This document shows, piece by piece, positions 46,056-54,460 of a DNA stretch of 64,000 bases. This DNA comes from Frigidibacter sp. ROC022 (GTDB taxonomy: Bacteria > Pseudomonadota > Alphaproteobacteria > Rhodobacterales > Rhodobacteraceae). The notes beneath the pieces are model-generated. The model saw only the letters and a list, made by a program, of their open reading frames with translations. It searched no databases and had not been told where the DNA came from. The position numbers were made by a program, and so were the translations under genes. The stretch spans positions 930,001 to 994,000 of the forward strand of contig NZ_JANQDU010000001.1 of assembly GCF_024723735.1 (NCBI RefSeq), in the 5' to 3' direction. Within the stretch, counting starts at the first letter, position 1. Each line of letters opens with the position of its first letter.

Positions 46056-46970
46056 TCAGCCCGCTTTCTTGATCGTCGTTGCCACGCCACGCAAGGTGCG
46101 GGCCGCGTCGGTGGCCAGCTTGTTGATGGTCTGGACCCGCTTGGTCACCTTGGCCTCGTCCTTGGTGCCCTTCAACTGCTTGGCCGTGGCCTTGAACGCC
46201 CTGTCATAGTCGTCATTCACCTTCTTCAGCTTGGCCATTTCGGCTGCCGCCGCCTTCAGCTCGGGCATCGCCAGCTTGATGTCGGTCCCGGCCTTGTCGA
46301 TCGCGGCATCGCAATGCGCCTTGACCTTCTTGGCGAAACCGTTGGCCTGGCTGAGGCCCTTGGCAAGATTGCGGTCGACCAGCATCTGCGGCAGCAAGGT
46401 GGCGTCACGTTTCTGCTTCTGCGCCTCGGGCGCCTGCTTCATGATCTTGTCGACATTGGCCTGGAACTTGCTGAGATAGGTCAGCTGGGCCGGCGGCAGC
46501 TTGCCATAGGCTGCGGCGGCCTTGTTGACCTCGGTGATCTCGCCCGCGACCTGCTTGCGGAGCTTCTCGATATCCTTCTTGCTGGCCGAGCTGCTCTTGC
46601 GGCTCTTCAGGTCCTTGTCGATATCCTTTTGCAGCTTGACCAGCTCGGCGCTGCACTTGGCGGCGTTGTCGCAGAAGGTCTTGAGCTCGGTCTGCGCCTT
46701 TTCCAGCTGGTTGCAGGCGATGTTGTAGACCTTCAGCCCGTCCTTGAAGGCGGGGTCCTTGGCAAAATCGGCAAACTTGTTGCCGGTGACGCCGTTCTCG
46801 CGGGCTTCGGCCATCGACTCGGCCAGCACGTCCGAGGCATCGCCGATCAGGGTCAGGTACAGCCCCGACGCCGTCTTGCTGAGCTTGGATGCCGCCGCGT
46901 TGGTGTAGAGCTTAAGTTGCGGCGCGATCTTCTTGTGCGCCGTCTCGAATTTCGCGATTTCCTTGGCCAC
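46056..46970 (-). CDS. Lys/Ala-rich helical protein A, unknown function, first of a paralogous pair
   Basis: A 304-residue protein, all-helical and highly charged, with no membrane segment or export signal. The start was set at GTG 46970 because a perfect GGAGGAG lies 6 bases upstream (46983-46977) and the resulting N-terminus (AKEIAKFETAHKK) aligns with the paralogue; ATG 46985 in frame would place the ribosome-binding site inside the gene. It has four cysteines (NIACNQ, TFCDNAAKCS, AHCDAA), a Lys/Ser-rich hinge (KSRKSSSASKKD, about 120-132) and long coiled-coil-like stretches. It forms an operon with the 45074-45982 gene, 73 bases apart, divergent from lipA. No function is recognized. Confidence 0.75.
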   Translation of the reverse strand: MAKEIAKFETAHKKIAPQLKLYTNAAASKLSKTASGLYLTLIGDASDVLAESMAEARENGVTGNKFADFAKDPAFKDGLKVYNIACNQLEKAQTELKTFCDNAAKCSAELVKLQKDIDKDLKSRKSSSASKKDIEKLRKQVAGEITEVNKAAAAYGKLPPAQLTYLSKFQANVDKIMKQAPEAQKQKRDATLLPQMLVDRNLAKGLSQANGFAKKVKAHCDAAIDKAGTDIKLAMPELKAAAAEMAKLKKVNDDYDRAFKATAKQLKGTKDEAKVTKRVQTINKLATDAARTLRGVATTIKKAG

Positions 46971-47084
46971 CTTGCTCTCCTCCATGCGGTTCGGCTCAGC
47001 CTGCTTTACCTTGAGGCAACATTCGGCGCGAGGGAAGCAATTCCTTACCTGTCCTGCCTGCATATCTCCTATGTCCAGATCAGG

Positions 47085-47113
47085 CTGACGTTGGCCGCGG
47101 GATGATCTATATG
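47085..47113 (+). promoter_or_regulatory. Candidate lipA promoter
   Basis: CTGACG (47085-47090), a 17-base spacer and TATATG (47108-47113) lie 23 bases before the lipA start, leaving a short leader with a GGAGG ribosome-binding site. Confidence 0.45.
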
Positions 47114-47135
47114 GGGCCTGAGAGCGGAGGACCGA

Positions 47136-48086
47136 ATGACCCGAGACCTGAAGATGCCGGACCAGCGCCACCCCGAAAAGGCGCATCGTCCCGACAACGC
47201 CCAACCGAAGAAACCTGACTGGATCAGGGTCAAGGCGCCGACCTCGGAAGGCTACAAGCAGACCCGCAACACGCTGCGCCAGCATCGGCTGAGCACGGTC
47301 TGCGAAGAGGCGGGCTGCCCCAACGTCGGCGAATGCTGGAGCCAGGGCCACGCCACCATGATGATCATGGGCGAGATCTGCACCCGCGGCTGCACCTTCT
47401 GCAACGTTGCGACGGGCAAGCCCGAAGCCCTGGACGTCTTCGAACCGGGCCGGGTCGCCGACGCGGTGAAGAAGCTGGGGCTCAAGCATGTGGTGATCAC
47501 CAGCGTTGACCGCGACGATGTGGCCGACGGCGGGGCCGAGCATTTCGCCCGGACCATCCGCGCCATTCGCCGCCAGTCGCCCGGTTCCACCATCGAGGTG
47601 CTGACCCCCGACTTCCTGCGCTGCGGTCCCGAGGCGCTCGAGGTGGTGGTGGCGGCGCGGCCGGACGTGTTCAACCACAATCTGGAAACCGTGCCCGGGC
47701 TCTACCCCTCGGTCCGGCCCGGGGCGCGCTATTTCCACTCGCTGCGGCTGCTGCAACGGGTCAAGGAGCTTGATCCGACGATGTTCACCAAGTCGGGCCT
47801 GATGGTCGGGCTGGGCGAAGAGGCCGAAGCGGTGCGGCAGGTCATGGACGACATGCGCGCGGCGGATGTCGATTTCCTGACCATCGGCCAGTATCTGCAA
47901 CCGACGCCCAAGCATCACCGGGTGGATCGCTTCGTGACGCCCGAGGAATTCGCCGCCTACGAGAAAGCCGCGTTCGGCAAGGGGTTCCTGATGGTCTCGG
48001 CGACGCCGCTGACCCGGTCCTCCTACCATGCCGGCGACGATTTCGCGCGGCTCCGCGAAGCGCGTCTGGCAAAGCTGGGGGTATAG
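47136..48086 (+). CDS. lipA: Lipoyl synthase
   Basis: A 316-residue radical-SAM enzyme that inserts two sulfurs into octanoyl groups on carrier domains. The radical SAM cluster cysteines are C82, C86 and C89 (CTRGCTFC), and the sacrificial auxiliary cluster uses C56, C61 and C67 ([12 protein letters not shown]). The conserved RSSY is near the C-terminus (TRSSYHAG). ATG 47136 follows GGAGG. It is divergent from the unknown paralogous pair. Functional partners in the window include lpd. A hairpin at 48112-48131 follows. Confidence 0.97.
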   Translation: MTRDLKMPDQRHPEKAHRPDNAQPKKPDWIRVKAPTSEGYKQTRNTLRQHRLSTVCEEAGCPNVGECWSQGHATMMIMGEICTRGCTFCNVATGKPEALDVFEPGRVADAVKKLGLKHVVITSVDRDDVADGGAEHFARTIRAIRRQSPGSTIEVLTPDFLRCGPEALEVVVAARPDVFNHNLETVPGLYPSVRPGARYFHSLRLLQRVKELDPTMFTKSGLMVGLGEEAEAVRQVMDDMRAADVDFLTIGQYLQPTPKHHRVDRFVTPEEFAAYEKAAFGKGFLMVSATPLTRSSYHAGDDFARLREARLAKLGV

Positions 48087-48111
48087 CGGGGGGCGGGGGC
48101 CGTTTGCGGGC

Positions 48112-48131
48112 GGTGCGTGATTTCACGCACC
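48112..48131. repeat. REP-like palindromic hairpin between convergent genes
   Basis: GGTGCGTGA (48112-48120) and TCACGCACC (48123-48131) form a perfect 9-bp inverted repeat separated by TT. The GGTGCGTG/CACGCACC ends match those of the element at 27567-27648. It lies between lipA and the convergent outer-membrane-like gene and can serve as a two-way terminator. Confidence 0.6.
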
Positions 48132-48141
48132 TTCCCTTGGT

Positions 48142-49035
48142 CTAGAAATCCCAACCCAGCCCGAGGTCGAGCGCCGGGTCGCCGGCGTCCGAGATCAGGG
48201 CGGCGGTCAGATGTCCGCGGTCGCCGATGCCGTAATCCGCCGCCATCAGCGCCAGCGCGTCGCCCGAATCGCGCGCGACCTGCAGCGCGCCGGTCAGGTC
48301 CAGATGCTGGCCGGCATGCCAGCTGACAAAGGCTTCGCCCCGGTCCTCGGCACCCGGCAGCGGCGCGACAAAGACCGTGCCGCCCAGCCGGATGTCGCCG
48401 ATCTGCCGAACTGCCTGGACCTTGCCGCCGAAGCCGCCGTCCGAGGCCCATTCCAGCGCCGCGGCCAGCGACCAGTCGCCGCTCTGCCAGTCCAGCCCGG
48501 CACCGACCACCTGCAAATCCTGCTGATCGACCTGATGCGCAGAGACCGCCCATCCGATGGCGCCGCTCTGCCCCGAGGCCGACAGGCCGAGCGGCAGGTA
48601 GTGGCCGTACATCGCGCCCCATGTCACCCGGCTGCGGGTCGTGGCGATCCGCGCCTCGTCCAGCCCGCTGATCGGCACCAGCCGGTCCAGAACCGAGACC
48701 GCGACCCCGTCGAAGGCCGGGCGCGGCACGCCCGCCGCCAGCTTCACCGCGGCAAGCTCCAGGGTCAGCGTGCCGTAGGTCTCATGCGGGGTGTCGAGAT
48801 CGGTGGCGAGGCCGAACAGGCCGATTTCCAGCCCGAGCGGTCCGCCGAACAGCGGCAGGGCAAAGCTCAGATCGCCCGAAAGGGCAGGGGTGATGCGCTG
48901 GTCCTCCAGCCGTGTGACCGCGGCCAGCCGGCCCTCGAATTCGGTATTGCCGAAGCCCAGGCTCCCGGCCTGTGCAGGCAGCGTCGCGCCCAGAATCAGG
49001 GCTGCGGCCAGGCCGGTTCCATGCCGCTCAGCCAT
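48142..49035 (-). CDS. Secreted protein, probable small outer-membrane beta-barrel
   Basis: A 297-residue protein with a clear signal peptide (about 1-23, ending PAQAG) and a mature part made of alternating hydrophobic strands with Gly/Asp turns (LTLELAAVKLAAGV, WSLAAALEWASDGG, IRLGGTVFVAPL). It ends in WDF, a C-terminal phenylalanine typical of BAM-assembled barrels. I do not recognize a specific family; a porin-like or usher-like structural role is inferred. It is convergent with lipA and 70 bases downstream of the diheme cytochrome gene on the same strand. Confidence 0.75.
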   Translation of the reverse strand: MAERHGTGLAAALILGATLPAQAGSLGFGNTEFEGRLAAVTRLEDQRITPALSGDLSFALPLFGGPLGLEIGLFGLATDLDTPHETYGTLTLELAAVKLAAGVPRPAFDGVAVSVLDRLVPISGLDEARIATTRSRVTWGAMYGHYLPLGLSASGQSGAIGWAVSAHQVDQQDLQVVGAGLDWQSGDWSLAAALEWASDGGFGGKVQAVRQIGDIRLGGTVFVAPLPGAEDRGEAFVSWHAGQHLDLTGALQVARDSGDALALMAADYGIGDRGHLTAALISDAGDPALDLGLGWDF

Positions 49036-49105
49036 CGCGTCTCTCCGTCAGATCGCCTTTGCTCCGGCTACGCCCTTCACTGCCGAAGTCAACCCCGCGG
49101 CGCGG

Positions 49106-49999
49106 TCAGTCGGTCACCGCGGGGACCGATTTCAGGTAGCGCGCCAGCGAGACAAGATCGGCCTCCGGCAGGGTCGAGAGATTCTCGACCACCTCGGCCA
49201 TCGTGCCGCCGGCGGTGTCGAATTCCGGGGTGAAGCCGGACTGGAAGAAGGTCACCAGATCGGCCTCGGACCAGTCGAGCTTGCCGGGGGTGATATTGGG
49301 GATCGTGCCCTTGCCGGTCGGGTTGGGCGCGCCGCCCAGCCACTGGCCGGTCTTCAGCCCGCCCAGGGCGTTGCGCGCCGTGTGGCATTCGCCGCAATGG
49401 GCCAGCGCCTCGGCGATGTAGCGCCCGGTCTCGGCCTCGGGCGGGACATCCTGAATGACGAAGTCGCGCTGCAGGAACAGGAACTTCCAGCCGCCGAGCG
49501 CCCGCCGGATCGAGAAGGGAAAGCTCACGTCCTGCGGTTTCGACGGCGTATCGACGGCGGGCAGGGTGGCCAGATAGGCGCGCAGGCTGACCACGTCCTG
49601 CAGGGTCATCTTGGCATAGGCGCCATAGGGCAGCGCCGGATAGAGATGCGTCCCGTCGGGCCCGACCCCGTTCTGCAGGGCGTTCACCAGGTCGATCGCG
49701 GTCCAGTTGCCGATCCCGTGCACCGGGTCGGGCGAGATGTTGGGGGCGTAGAACGTACCGAACTCGCTGGGAAAGGCCTTGCCGCCGCCGAGTTTCAGCA
49801 GATCGGCGCCGGTTGCGTCCTTCGCCGCATGGCACGAGGCGCAGCCGGCGGCGCGAAACACATATTCGCCGCGCACCGGGTCCGGGGTCAGCCCGGCAAT
49901 CGCATCGGGCGTAAGTTGGGTGGGGCGGGTGATGACCCAGAATGCGGCAAGCCCGATCAGGCCCAGGACCAGCAGAACCAGAATTGCGCGACGCAGCAT
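49106..49999 (-). CDS. Membrane-anchored diheme cytochrome c
   Basis: A 297-residue protein with an N-terminal uncleaved-looking helix (about 4-24) and two c-type heme sites, C53-x2-C56-H57 (CASCH) and C202-x2-C205-H206 (CGECH). Two cytochrome c folds joined by a linker resemble the cytochrome subunits of alcohol or gluconate dehydrogenases or electron carriers to terminal oxidases. No dehydrogenase subunit is adjacent. It is followed by the barrel-like gene and preceded by the cytochrome c-prime gene on the same strand (69-base gap). Confidence 0.9.
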   Translation of the reverse strand: MLRRAILVLLVLGLIGLAAFWVITRPTQLTPDAIAGLTPDPVRGEYVFRAAGCASCHAAKDATGADLLKLGGGKAFPSEFGTFYAPNISPDPVHGIGNWTAIDLVNALQNGVGPDGTHLYPALPYGAYAKMTLQDVVSLRAYLATLPAVDTPSKPQDVSFPFSIRRALGGWKFLFLQRDFVIQDVPPEAETGRYIAEALAHCGECHTARNALGGLKTGQWLGGAPNPTGKGTIPNITPGKLDWSEADLVTFFQSGFTPEFDTAGGTMAEVVENLSTLPEADLVSLARYLKSVPAVTD

Positions 50000-50068
50000 C
50001 TCATCCCCTTTGCAGACGGAAAGGGCGCGGAGCAGGCCCCGCGCCCCGTCCTTGTCCCTGTTCGCGGC

Positions 50069-50509
50069 CTACTCTGGCGCGCGGTAGCTCTTGTGGCAAG
50101 CGCCACAGGCGGCGCCGACCGGGCCGAACGCGGCCTTGAGTGCGTCGAGATCGGTGCCCGCCACCGCGACAAGCGCGGTCGTGGCGGCGCCAAGAGCTTC
50201 GTATTTGGCCATGAAATCATCCATGTTGCTGGCGATTTCGGGCATCGCGCGCTTGCCGTCCAGGCTGTCGGCCGGGAAGGCCGGCATCCAGTCGGCGTTG
50301 GCCAGCTTGTCCAGCTCCGTCGCCGCTGCCGAGGCCGCCGCGGCATCATAGGGCGCCTTGCCCTGCACCATCGCGCCCAGAATGCCCAGCTGCTTGCCCT
50401 GGGCCTTCATCATCGCCGAGCGCATTTCGTGCGGGGTTTCGGCCAGCGTCGCGCCGGCGGTGATGGCGCCGATCATCGCCGCGATCATGGTGGTCTTGGT
50501 AAGCCGCAT
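50069..50509 (-). CDS. Cytochrome c-prime / c556-type protein
   Basis: A 146-residue periplasmic four-helix-bundle cytochrome with a signal peptide (about 1-23, ending TLAE). The single heme site is near the C-terminus, C135-x2-C138-H139 (CGACHK), as in the c-prime family. An early methionine (EMRSAMM, about 29-35) could be the sixth ligand of a c556-type protein; if unused, NO binding as in c-prime is possible. It forms a likely operon with the diheme cytochrome and is divergent from the LysR gene. Confidence 0.92.
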   Translation of the reverse strand: MRLTKTTMIAAMIGAITAGATLAETPHEMRSAMMKAQGKQLGILGAMVQGKAPYDAAAASAAATELDKLANADWMPAFPADSLDGKRAMPEIASNMDDFMAKYEALGAATTALVAVAGTDLDALKAAFGPVGAACGACHKSYRAPE

Positions 50510-50631
50510 CCGGTCTCTCCCTGGAAACTGAGTCTTGGATCTGATGGCCCGACCTTACCTGTTGGAAATTACAGATGAAGTGGAAAATTTCGCAGAGTAC
50601 TATGTCAAACCTGCACAGGGGAGGGTCGGCC

Positions 50632-51498
50632 ATGCCGAAGGAGAACTGGGATGACCTGCGTTTTGTGCTGGCCGTGGCCGAAACCGGGTCGGTCTCGGCG
50701 GCGGCGCGAAAGCTGGGGGTGAACCATGCCACGGTGCTGCGCCGGGTCGCCAGCTTCGAAGATCGCCATGGTGTCGAGATATTTGACAAATCCGGTCGCG
50801 GATACGCGATTCCGCCTGAAAAACTGCGGCTTGTGGAGGCGGCGCGCGAAGTGGAGGCGGCGCATCAATCGGTCGAACGGCTGATTCACGGCGCCCAGGC
50901 GCCGCTGCGCGGCGTGGTGCGGGTGACCTCGACCGACTCGTTCTGCACCCTGGTTCTGCCCGGCATCCTGGCCCGGATCGAGTCCTCCGCGCGGCAGTTG
51001 CGCTTTGAAATCCTGTCGTCGAATGCGCATCTGGACCTCGGCCGGCTTCACGCAGATTTGACCGTTCGCCCTGCAGAAAAACTGGGCGAAGAGCTGACCG
51101 GCACCCAGGCGGCGGTGCTGGGCTTCGGCCACTACCGGGCCCGGGCGGGCGGGATCGACTGCTGGCTCGGCCTGTCGGGGCCGCTGGGGCGATCGGCTCC
51201 GGCGGGCTGGATGGCGACCGGGCTGCCGCCCGACTCGGTGCAGGGCGGGGCCGACAGTTTCCTGACCCTGGCGGCGATGGTGGCCGAGGGGCTGGGCCAG
51301 ACCATTCTGCCCTGCGTGATCGGCGATGCCGATCCCCGGCTGGAGCGGGTCCGGGGCGTGGTGCCCGAGATCTCGGTGCCGATCTGGGTCGCGCTGCATT
51401 CCGAACTCCAGGGCGTGCCCCGGCTCCATGCCGCCCGCGCCCTGCTGGCCGAGGCGATCGCCGAGGAAGCGCCGCGGCTGGCCGGCGAACCCGGCTGA
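50632..51498 (+). CDS. LysR-family transcriptional regulator
   Basis: A 288-residue regulator: winged helix-turn-helix at about 5-65 (LRFVLAVAETGSVSAAARKLGVNHATVLRRV) followed by a substrate-binding domain. The frame is open from 50575; ATG 50632, with GGGGAGGG 6 bases upstream, gives the standard length. It is divergent from the two cytochrome genes (122-base gap), so it may control them, which is an inference from position. The effector is unknown. Confidence 0.9.
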   Translation: MPKENWDDLRFVLAVAETGSVSAAARKLGVNHATVLRRVASFEDRHGVEIFDKSGRGYAIPPEKLRLVEAAREVEAAHQSVERLIHGAQAPLRGVVRVTSTDSFCTLVLPGILARIESSARQLRFEILSSNAHLDLGRLHADLTVRPAEKLGEELTGTQAAVLGFGHYRARAGGIDCWLGLSGPLGRSAPAGWMATGLPPDSVQGGADSFLTLAAMVAEGLGQTILPCVIGDADPRLERVRGVVPEISVPIWVALHSELQGVPRLHAARALLAEAIAEEAPRLAGEPG

Positions 51499-51520
51499 GA
51501 TGCGGCCTGCGGCAGGGGCC

Positions 51521-51700
51521 TCAGATCCGGCCGCGCGGCACCCGGTTCGGGGTCAGCCAGTCGGGCCAGCCGACCAGCCGCTCGATGCCGAACAGGATCA
51601 GGCAGACCACGATCACCACCGCGACCAGGATCACCCGCCGTGTCGAGGGAGGACGCCGGGCCCATTTGGCCATCCTCAGGAACTGGGTGAAGCTGCTCAT
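51521..51700 (-). CDS. Small single-pass membrane protein (59 residues)
   Basis: A 59-residue protein translated from ATG 51700 to TGA 51521. It has a basic N-terminus (MSSFTQFLRMAKWARRPPSTRR), one hydrophobic helix (about 23-38, VILVAVVIVVCLILF) and a conserved-looking tail, GIERLVGWPDWLTPNRVPRGR, given here only as residues 38-58. The helix, positive-inside charge and Trp/Pro tail indicate a genuine small inner-membrane protein; I recall similar short proteins in Rhodobacterales but no function. It is convergent with the LysR gene (22 bases) and divergent from the Sel1 gene. Confidence 0.7.
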   Translation of the reverse strand: MSSFTQFLRMAKWARRPPSTRRVILVAVVIVVCLILFGIERLVGWPDWLTPNRVPRGRI

Positions 51701-51837
51701 CTGCCGTGATCCGCCTGTCTCGGGGCGCTGTCCCGCGCCGGACGCATCCTAACCTGTCCATGATTGTCACGCAAAGAACGTTGCAATGTCATGGAGTCAG
51801 ACGCAGACTCTCCGGCAATAGGGACCTGAGGGGGAAG

Positions 51838-52791
51838 ATGTTGAACCACGCCGCTTTCCCTCGCCGCTGCGGCGGCCGATTTCTCGCTGCTGCCGTCGCT
51901 GTCGCGCTGCTTGTTCCCGGTGCGAGCCCGTCCAGCGCGCAGACCGCCGAAGAGGGCAGGGCGCTTTATCTCGAAGGCGATTGTGATGGTGCGTTGGCGA
52001 TCCTGCGGCCGCTGGCCGAGGCAGGGGATGCCAATGCGCAGAACGTGATGGGCGCCGCCTATGATGACGGCTGCGGGGTCGAGGTGGACCACGCGCAGAC
52101 CCTGGACTGGTGGCGGAAGGCGGCCGATCAGGGCTTTGCCCGGGCCCAGTTCAATCTCGGCTGGTTCTGGGAACAGGGGTTCGAGGGCTTCCCGGTCGAT
52201 TACCTCCAGGCCCGCGACTGGTATCTCAAGGCCGCCGAACAGGATTATCCCGAGGCGATGACCAATCTGGGCCGGCTCTATGCCGACGGCAGGCTGACGG
52301 AAGGGTCGGATTACGAACAGGCGCGCGCATATTATATCCGGGGCCGCAAGCTGGGCTCGGCGCAGTCGATCACCAACCTGGCCGACCTGATGCGCGAGGG
52401 GCGGGGCGCTCCGGCCGATCTGGAGGCCGCGTTGCGGCTCTATGGTGAGGCGGCGGCGATGGGCCTGCCGATTGCGCTGAACAATCTGGGTGCCATGTAC
52501 GAAAACGGTATGGGGACCGAGGCCGACCCCGTGACCGCCTTCTACCTCTACCGTCTGGCGCAGGACGCCGGCTATGCCCATGCCTCGATCAATCTCGCCT
52601 GGCTGGTCGCTTTCGAGACCGACGCGCATTTCTATGATCCGCCCTATGGCCATGCCCTGTGCCAATACGGGGTGGCGCAGGCGACCGGGGAAAGTGCCGC
52701 AGCCTATGCCGCGGACTGCGCCGAGATCGACAAGTGGCTGACGCCGGAACAGATCGACGAGGGGCAGGCGCTCTTCGAGAGCTGGGACTGA
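51838..52791 (+). CDS. Exported Sel1-repeat (TPR-like) protein
   Basis: A 317-residue protein with a signal peptide (about 1-35, ending PSSAQ) and Sel1-like repeats from about residue 55 to 260, with the usual A-x2-LG/NLG and Y-x-GxG spacing (AQNVMGAAYDDGCGV, ARAQFNLGWFWEQGF, EAMTNLGRLYADGR, ALNNLGAMYENGMG). Such repeats form solenoids for protein contacts. ATG 51838 follows GAGGGGGAAG and begins the signal peptide; the open frame upstream is rejected. It lies 14 bases from a second Sel1 protein, so they form an operon. Confidence 0.88.
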   Translation: MLNHAAFPRRCGGRFLAAAVAVALLVPGASPSSAQTAEEGRALYLEGDCDGALAILRPLAEAGDANAQNVMGAAYDDGCGVEVDHAQTLDWWRKAADQGFARAQFNLGWFWEQGFEGFPVDYLQARDWYLKAAEQDYPEAMTNLGRLYADGRLTEGSDYEQARAYYIRGRKLGSAQSITNLADLMREGRGAPADLEAALRLYGEAAAMGLPIALNNLGAMYENGMGTEADPVTAFYLYRLAQDAGYAHASINLAWLVAFETDAHFYDPPYGHALCQYGVAQATGESAAAYAADCAEIDKWLTPEQIDEGQALFESWD

Positions 52792-52805
52792 ACGGAGTGC
52801 GAACG

Positions 52806-53825
52806 ATGCGGATATTGGCAACCGCCGGGCTGCTGGCGCTGGTCTGCGCTTCGGCCCAGGCCCAATCCACCGATCCCGCCGGGGCAGAGGAGTGCGCCCC
52901 GCCCGAGGCCGGAGCTTCGGCCGCGCCGGGCCCGAGCGAATGCGCCCCGATGCCTGCGGCAGAGCCCGAAGACCCGGCCGAGGCCGCCCGCAAACGCTAT
53001 CTGGCCGGCGAGTTCGAGGAAGGGTTCAAGGAGGCTTTCCCGCTGGCGCGCGAGGGCAACCCGGTGGCGCAGAACATGATCGGCAACGCCTATTTCTTCG
53101 GTCGTGGCGTGGTGCAGGACTGCGAACTGGGCGAAAAATGGACCCGCCGCGCCGCCGATCAGGGGCTGGATCGGGCAATGTACAACTTCGCCCGGATGAA
53201 GCATTCCGGCTGCTACGGCGAAGGTGTCGATCCGGAACTGGCGCTCGACTACTACCAGCGCGCCGTGGCTGCCGGCTTTGCGCCCGCCCATGCCTGGCTG
53301 GCCCGCCTTCTTGCCTCGGGCGAGGTCGGCCCGGCCGAGCCGGAGCGGATCCGCGACCTGCTCGACCGGGGCATCGCCGCCGGGATGGCGAATGCCGCGC
53401 AGGCGCTGGCCGATCTGCAGGCCAGCGGCATGGGACTGGTCAGGGATCAGGCCGCCGCCGTCGCCTGGTATCGCAAGACCGCGCTGTCGGAGGGCGATCA
53501 CGAGGCGATGTGGGGATTGGCGCGGGAGTATCTGAGGGGGATCGGTGACGCAGACCCGGACCGCGTCGCCGCCTATGCGCTGATCTACGAACTGGTCTTC
53601 GACAACTATGTTCGCGCCATGCCGGATTACGCCCGGCTGCTGATCGAGAGCCCCGGCGACTACTGGCATGATCCGGTCACCGGCTGGGCCCATTGCGTGA
53701 TTGCCCGCGACAATGCCGGCCCCGAATTCTTCGGCGAGATCGACGCGGCCTGCGAGGCGCTGCGGCCCATGGTCTCGACCCGGGACCTGATGAAGGCAGC
53801 CCTGATCGCCGCCCGCGCCCGCTGA
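52806..53825 (+). CDS. Exported Sel1-repeat protein, second of a pair
   Basis: A 339-residue protein with a signal peptide (1-19, ASAQAQ), a Pro/Ala/Glu/Cys-rich spacer (about 20-60) and Sel1-like repeats (AQNMIGNAYFFGRGV, AMYNFARMKHSG, HAWLARLLASGEVG) up to about 260. ATG 52806 is 14 bases after the previous stop, with GGAG upstream. Its pairing with the gene before suggests two interacting periplasmic solenoid proteins. The function is unknown. It is convergent with hpt. Confidence 0.88.
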   Translation: MRILATAGLLALVCASAQAQSTDPAGAEECAPPEAGASAAPGPSECAPMPAAEPEDPAEAARKRYLAGEFEEGFKEAFPLAREGNPVAQNMIGNAYFFGRGVVQDCELGEKWTRRAADQGLDRAMYNFARMKHSGCYGEGVDPELALDYYQRAVAAGFAPAHAWLARLLASGEVGPAEPERIRDLLDRGIAAGMANAAQALADLQASGMGLVRDQAAAVAWYRKTALSEGDHEAMWGLAREYLRGIGDADPDRVAAYALIYELVFDNYVRAMPDYARLLIESPGDYWHDPVTGWAHCVIARDNAGPEFFGEIDAACEALRPMVSTRDLMKAALIAARAR

Positions 53826-53835
53826 GCCGCCGACG

Positions 53836-54372
53836 CTAGACGAAGCGGACCTTGCCGATATAGGGCAGGTTGCGGTTGCGCTGCGCGAAGTCGATTCCGT
53901 AACCGACGACGAATTCGTCGGGGATCTCGAAGCCGATCCAGTCGGCGCGGATGTCGGTCTCGCGCCGCGACGGCTTGTCGAGCAGCGCGATGCTCTTCAG
54001 CCGCGCCGGGTTGCGGGCCGCCAGCAGACCCAGCACATGTTTCAGCGTATGGCCGGTATCGACGATATCCTCGACCACCAGCACGTCCCGCCCTTCGATC
54101 TTGCCCCGCAAGTCCTTGAGGATGCGGACTTCCCGGCTGCTCTCCATGGCGTTGCCATAAGAAGTCGCCTCGAGAAAATCGACCTCGACCGGCATGTCGA
54201 TCTCGCGCACCAGATCCGCGATGAAGACGAAGGAGCCGCGCAGCAGCCCCACCACCACCAGCTTCTCGGTGCCCGCGAAGGCCGCCCCGATCTCGCGTGA
54301 CAAGGCCTCGATCCGGGCCGCGATCGTCTTGGCCGAGATCATCGGATCTATCACATATTCCCTGTCCGGCAT
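53836..54372 (-). CDS. hpt: Hypoxanthine phosphoribosyltransferase
   Basis: A 178-residue purine salvage enzyme that makes IMP or GMP from the free base and PRPP. The PRPP-binding motif [13 protein letters not shown] is at about residues 96-108, and the family segments [13 protein letters not shown], the flexible-loop YG in SYGNAMESS, and the C-terminal [13 protein letters not shown] are present. ATG 54372 ([13 protein letters not shown]), behind AAGGGGGC, was preferred over ATG 54387. It is divergent from the COQ10-like gene. Confidence 0.95.
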   Translation of the reverse strand: MPDREYVIDPMISAKTIAARIEALSREIGAAFAGTEKLVVVGLLRGSFVFIADLVREIDMPVEVDFLEATSYGNAMESSREVRILKDLRGKIEGRDVLVVEDIVDTGHTLKHVLGLLAARNPARLKSIALLDKPSRRETDIRADWIGFEIPDEFVVGYGIDFAQRNRNLPYIGKVRFV

Positions 54373-54460
54373 TTCGCCCCCTTGCATTCCGCGTCCCGTT
54401 TAACGACATCAGGCCCTGAAGTCGCCCCAGAAATCACCGCAACGGAGGGCCAGCGACCCC

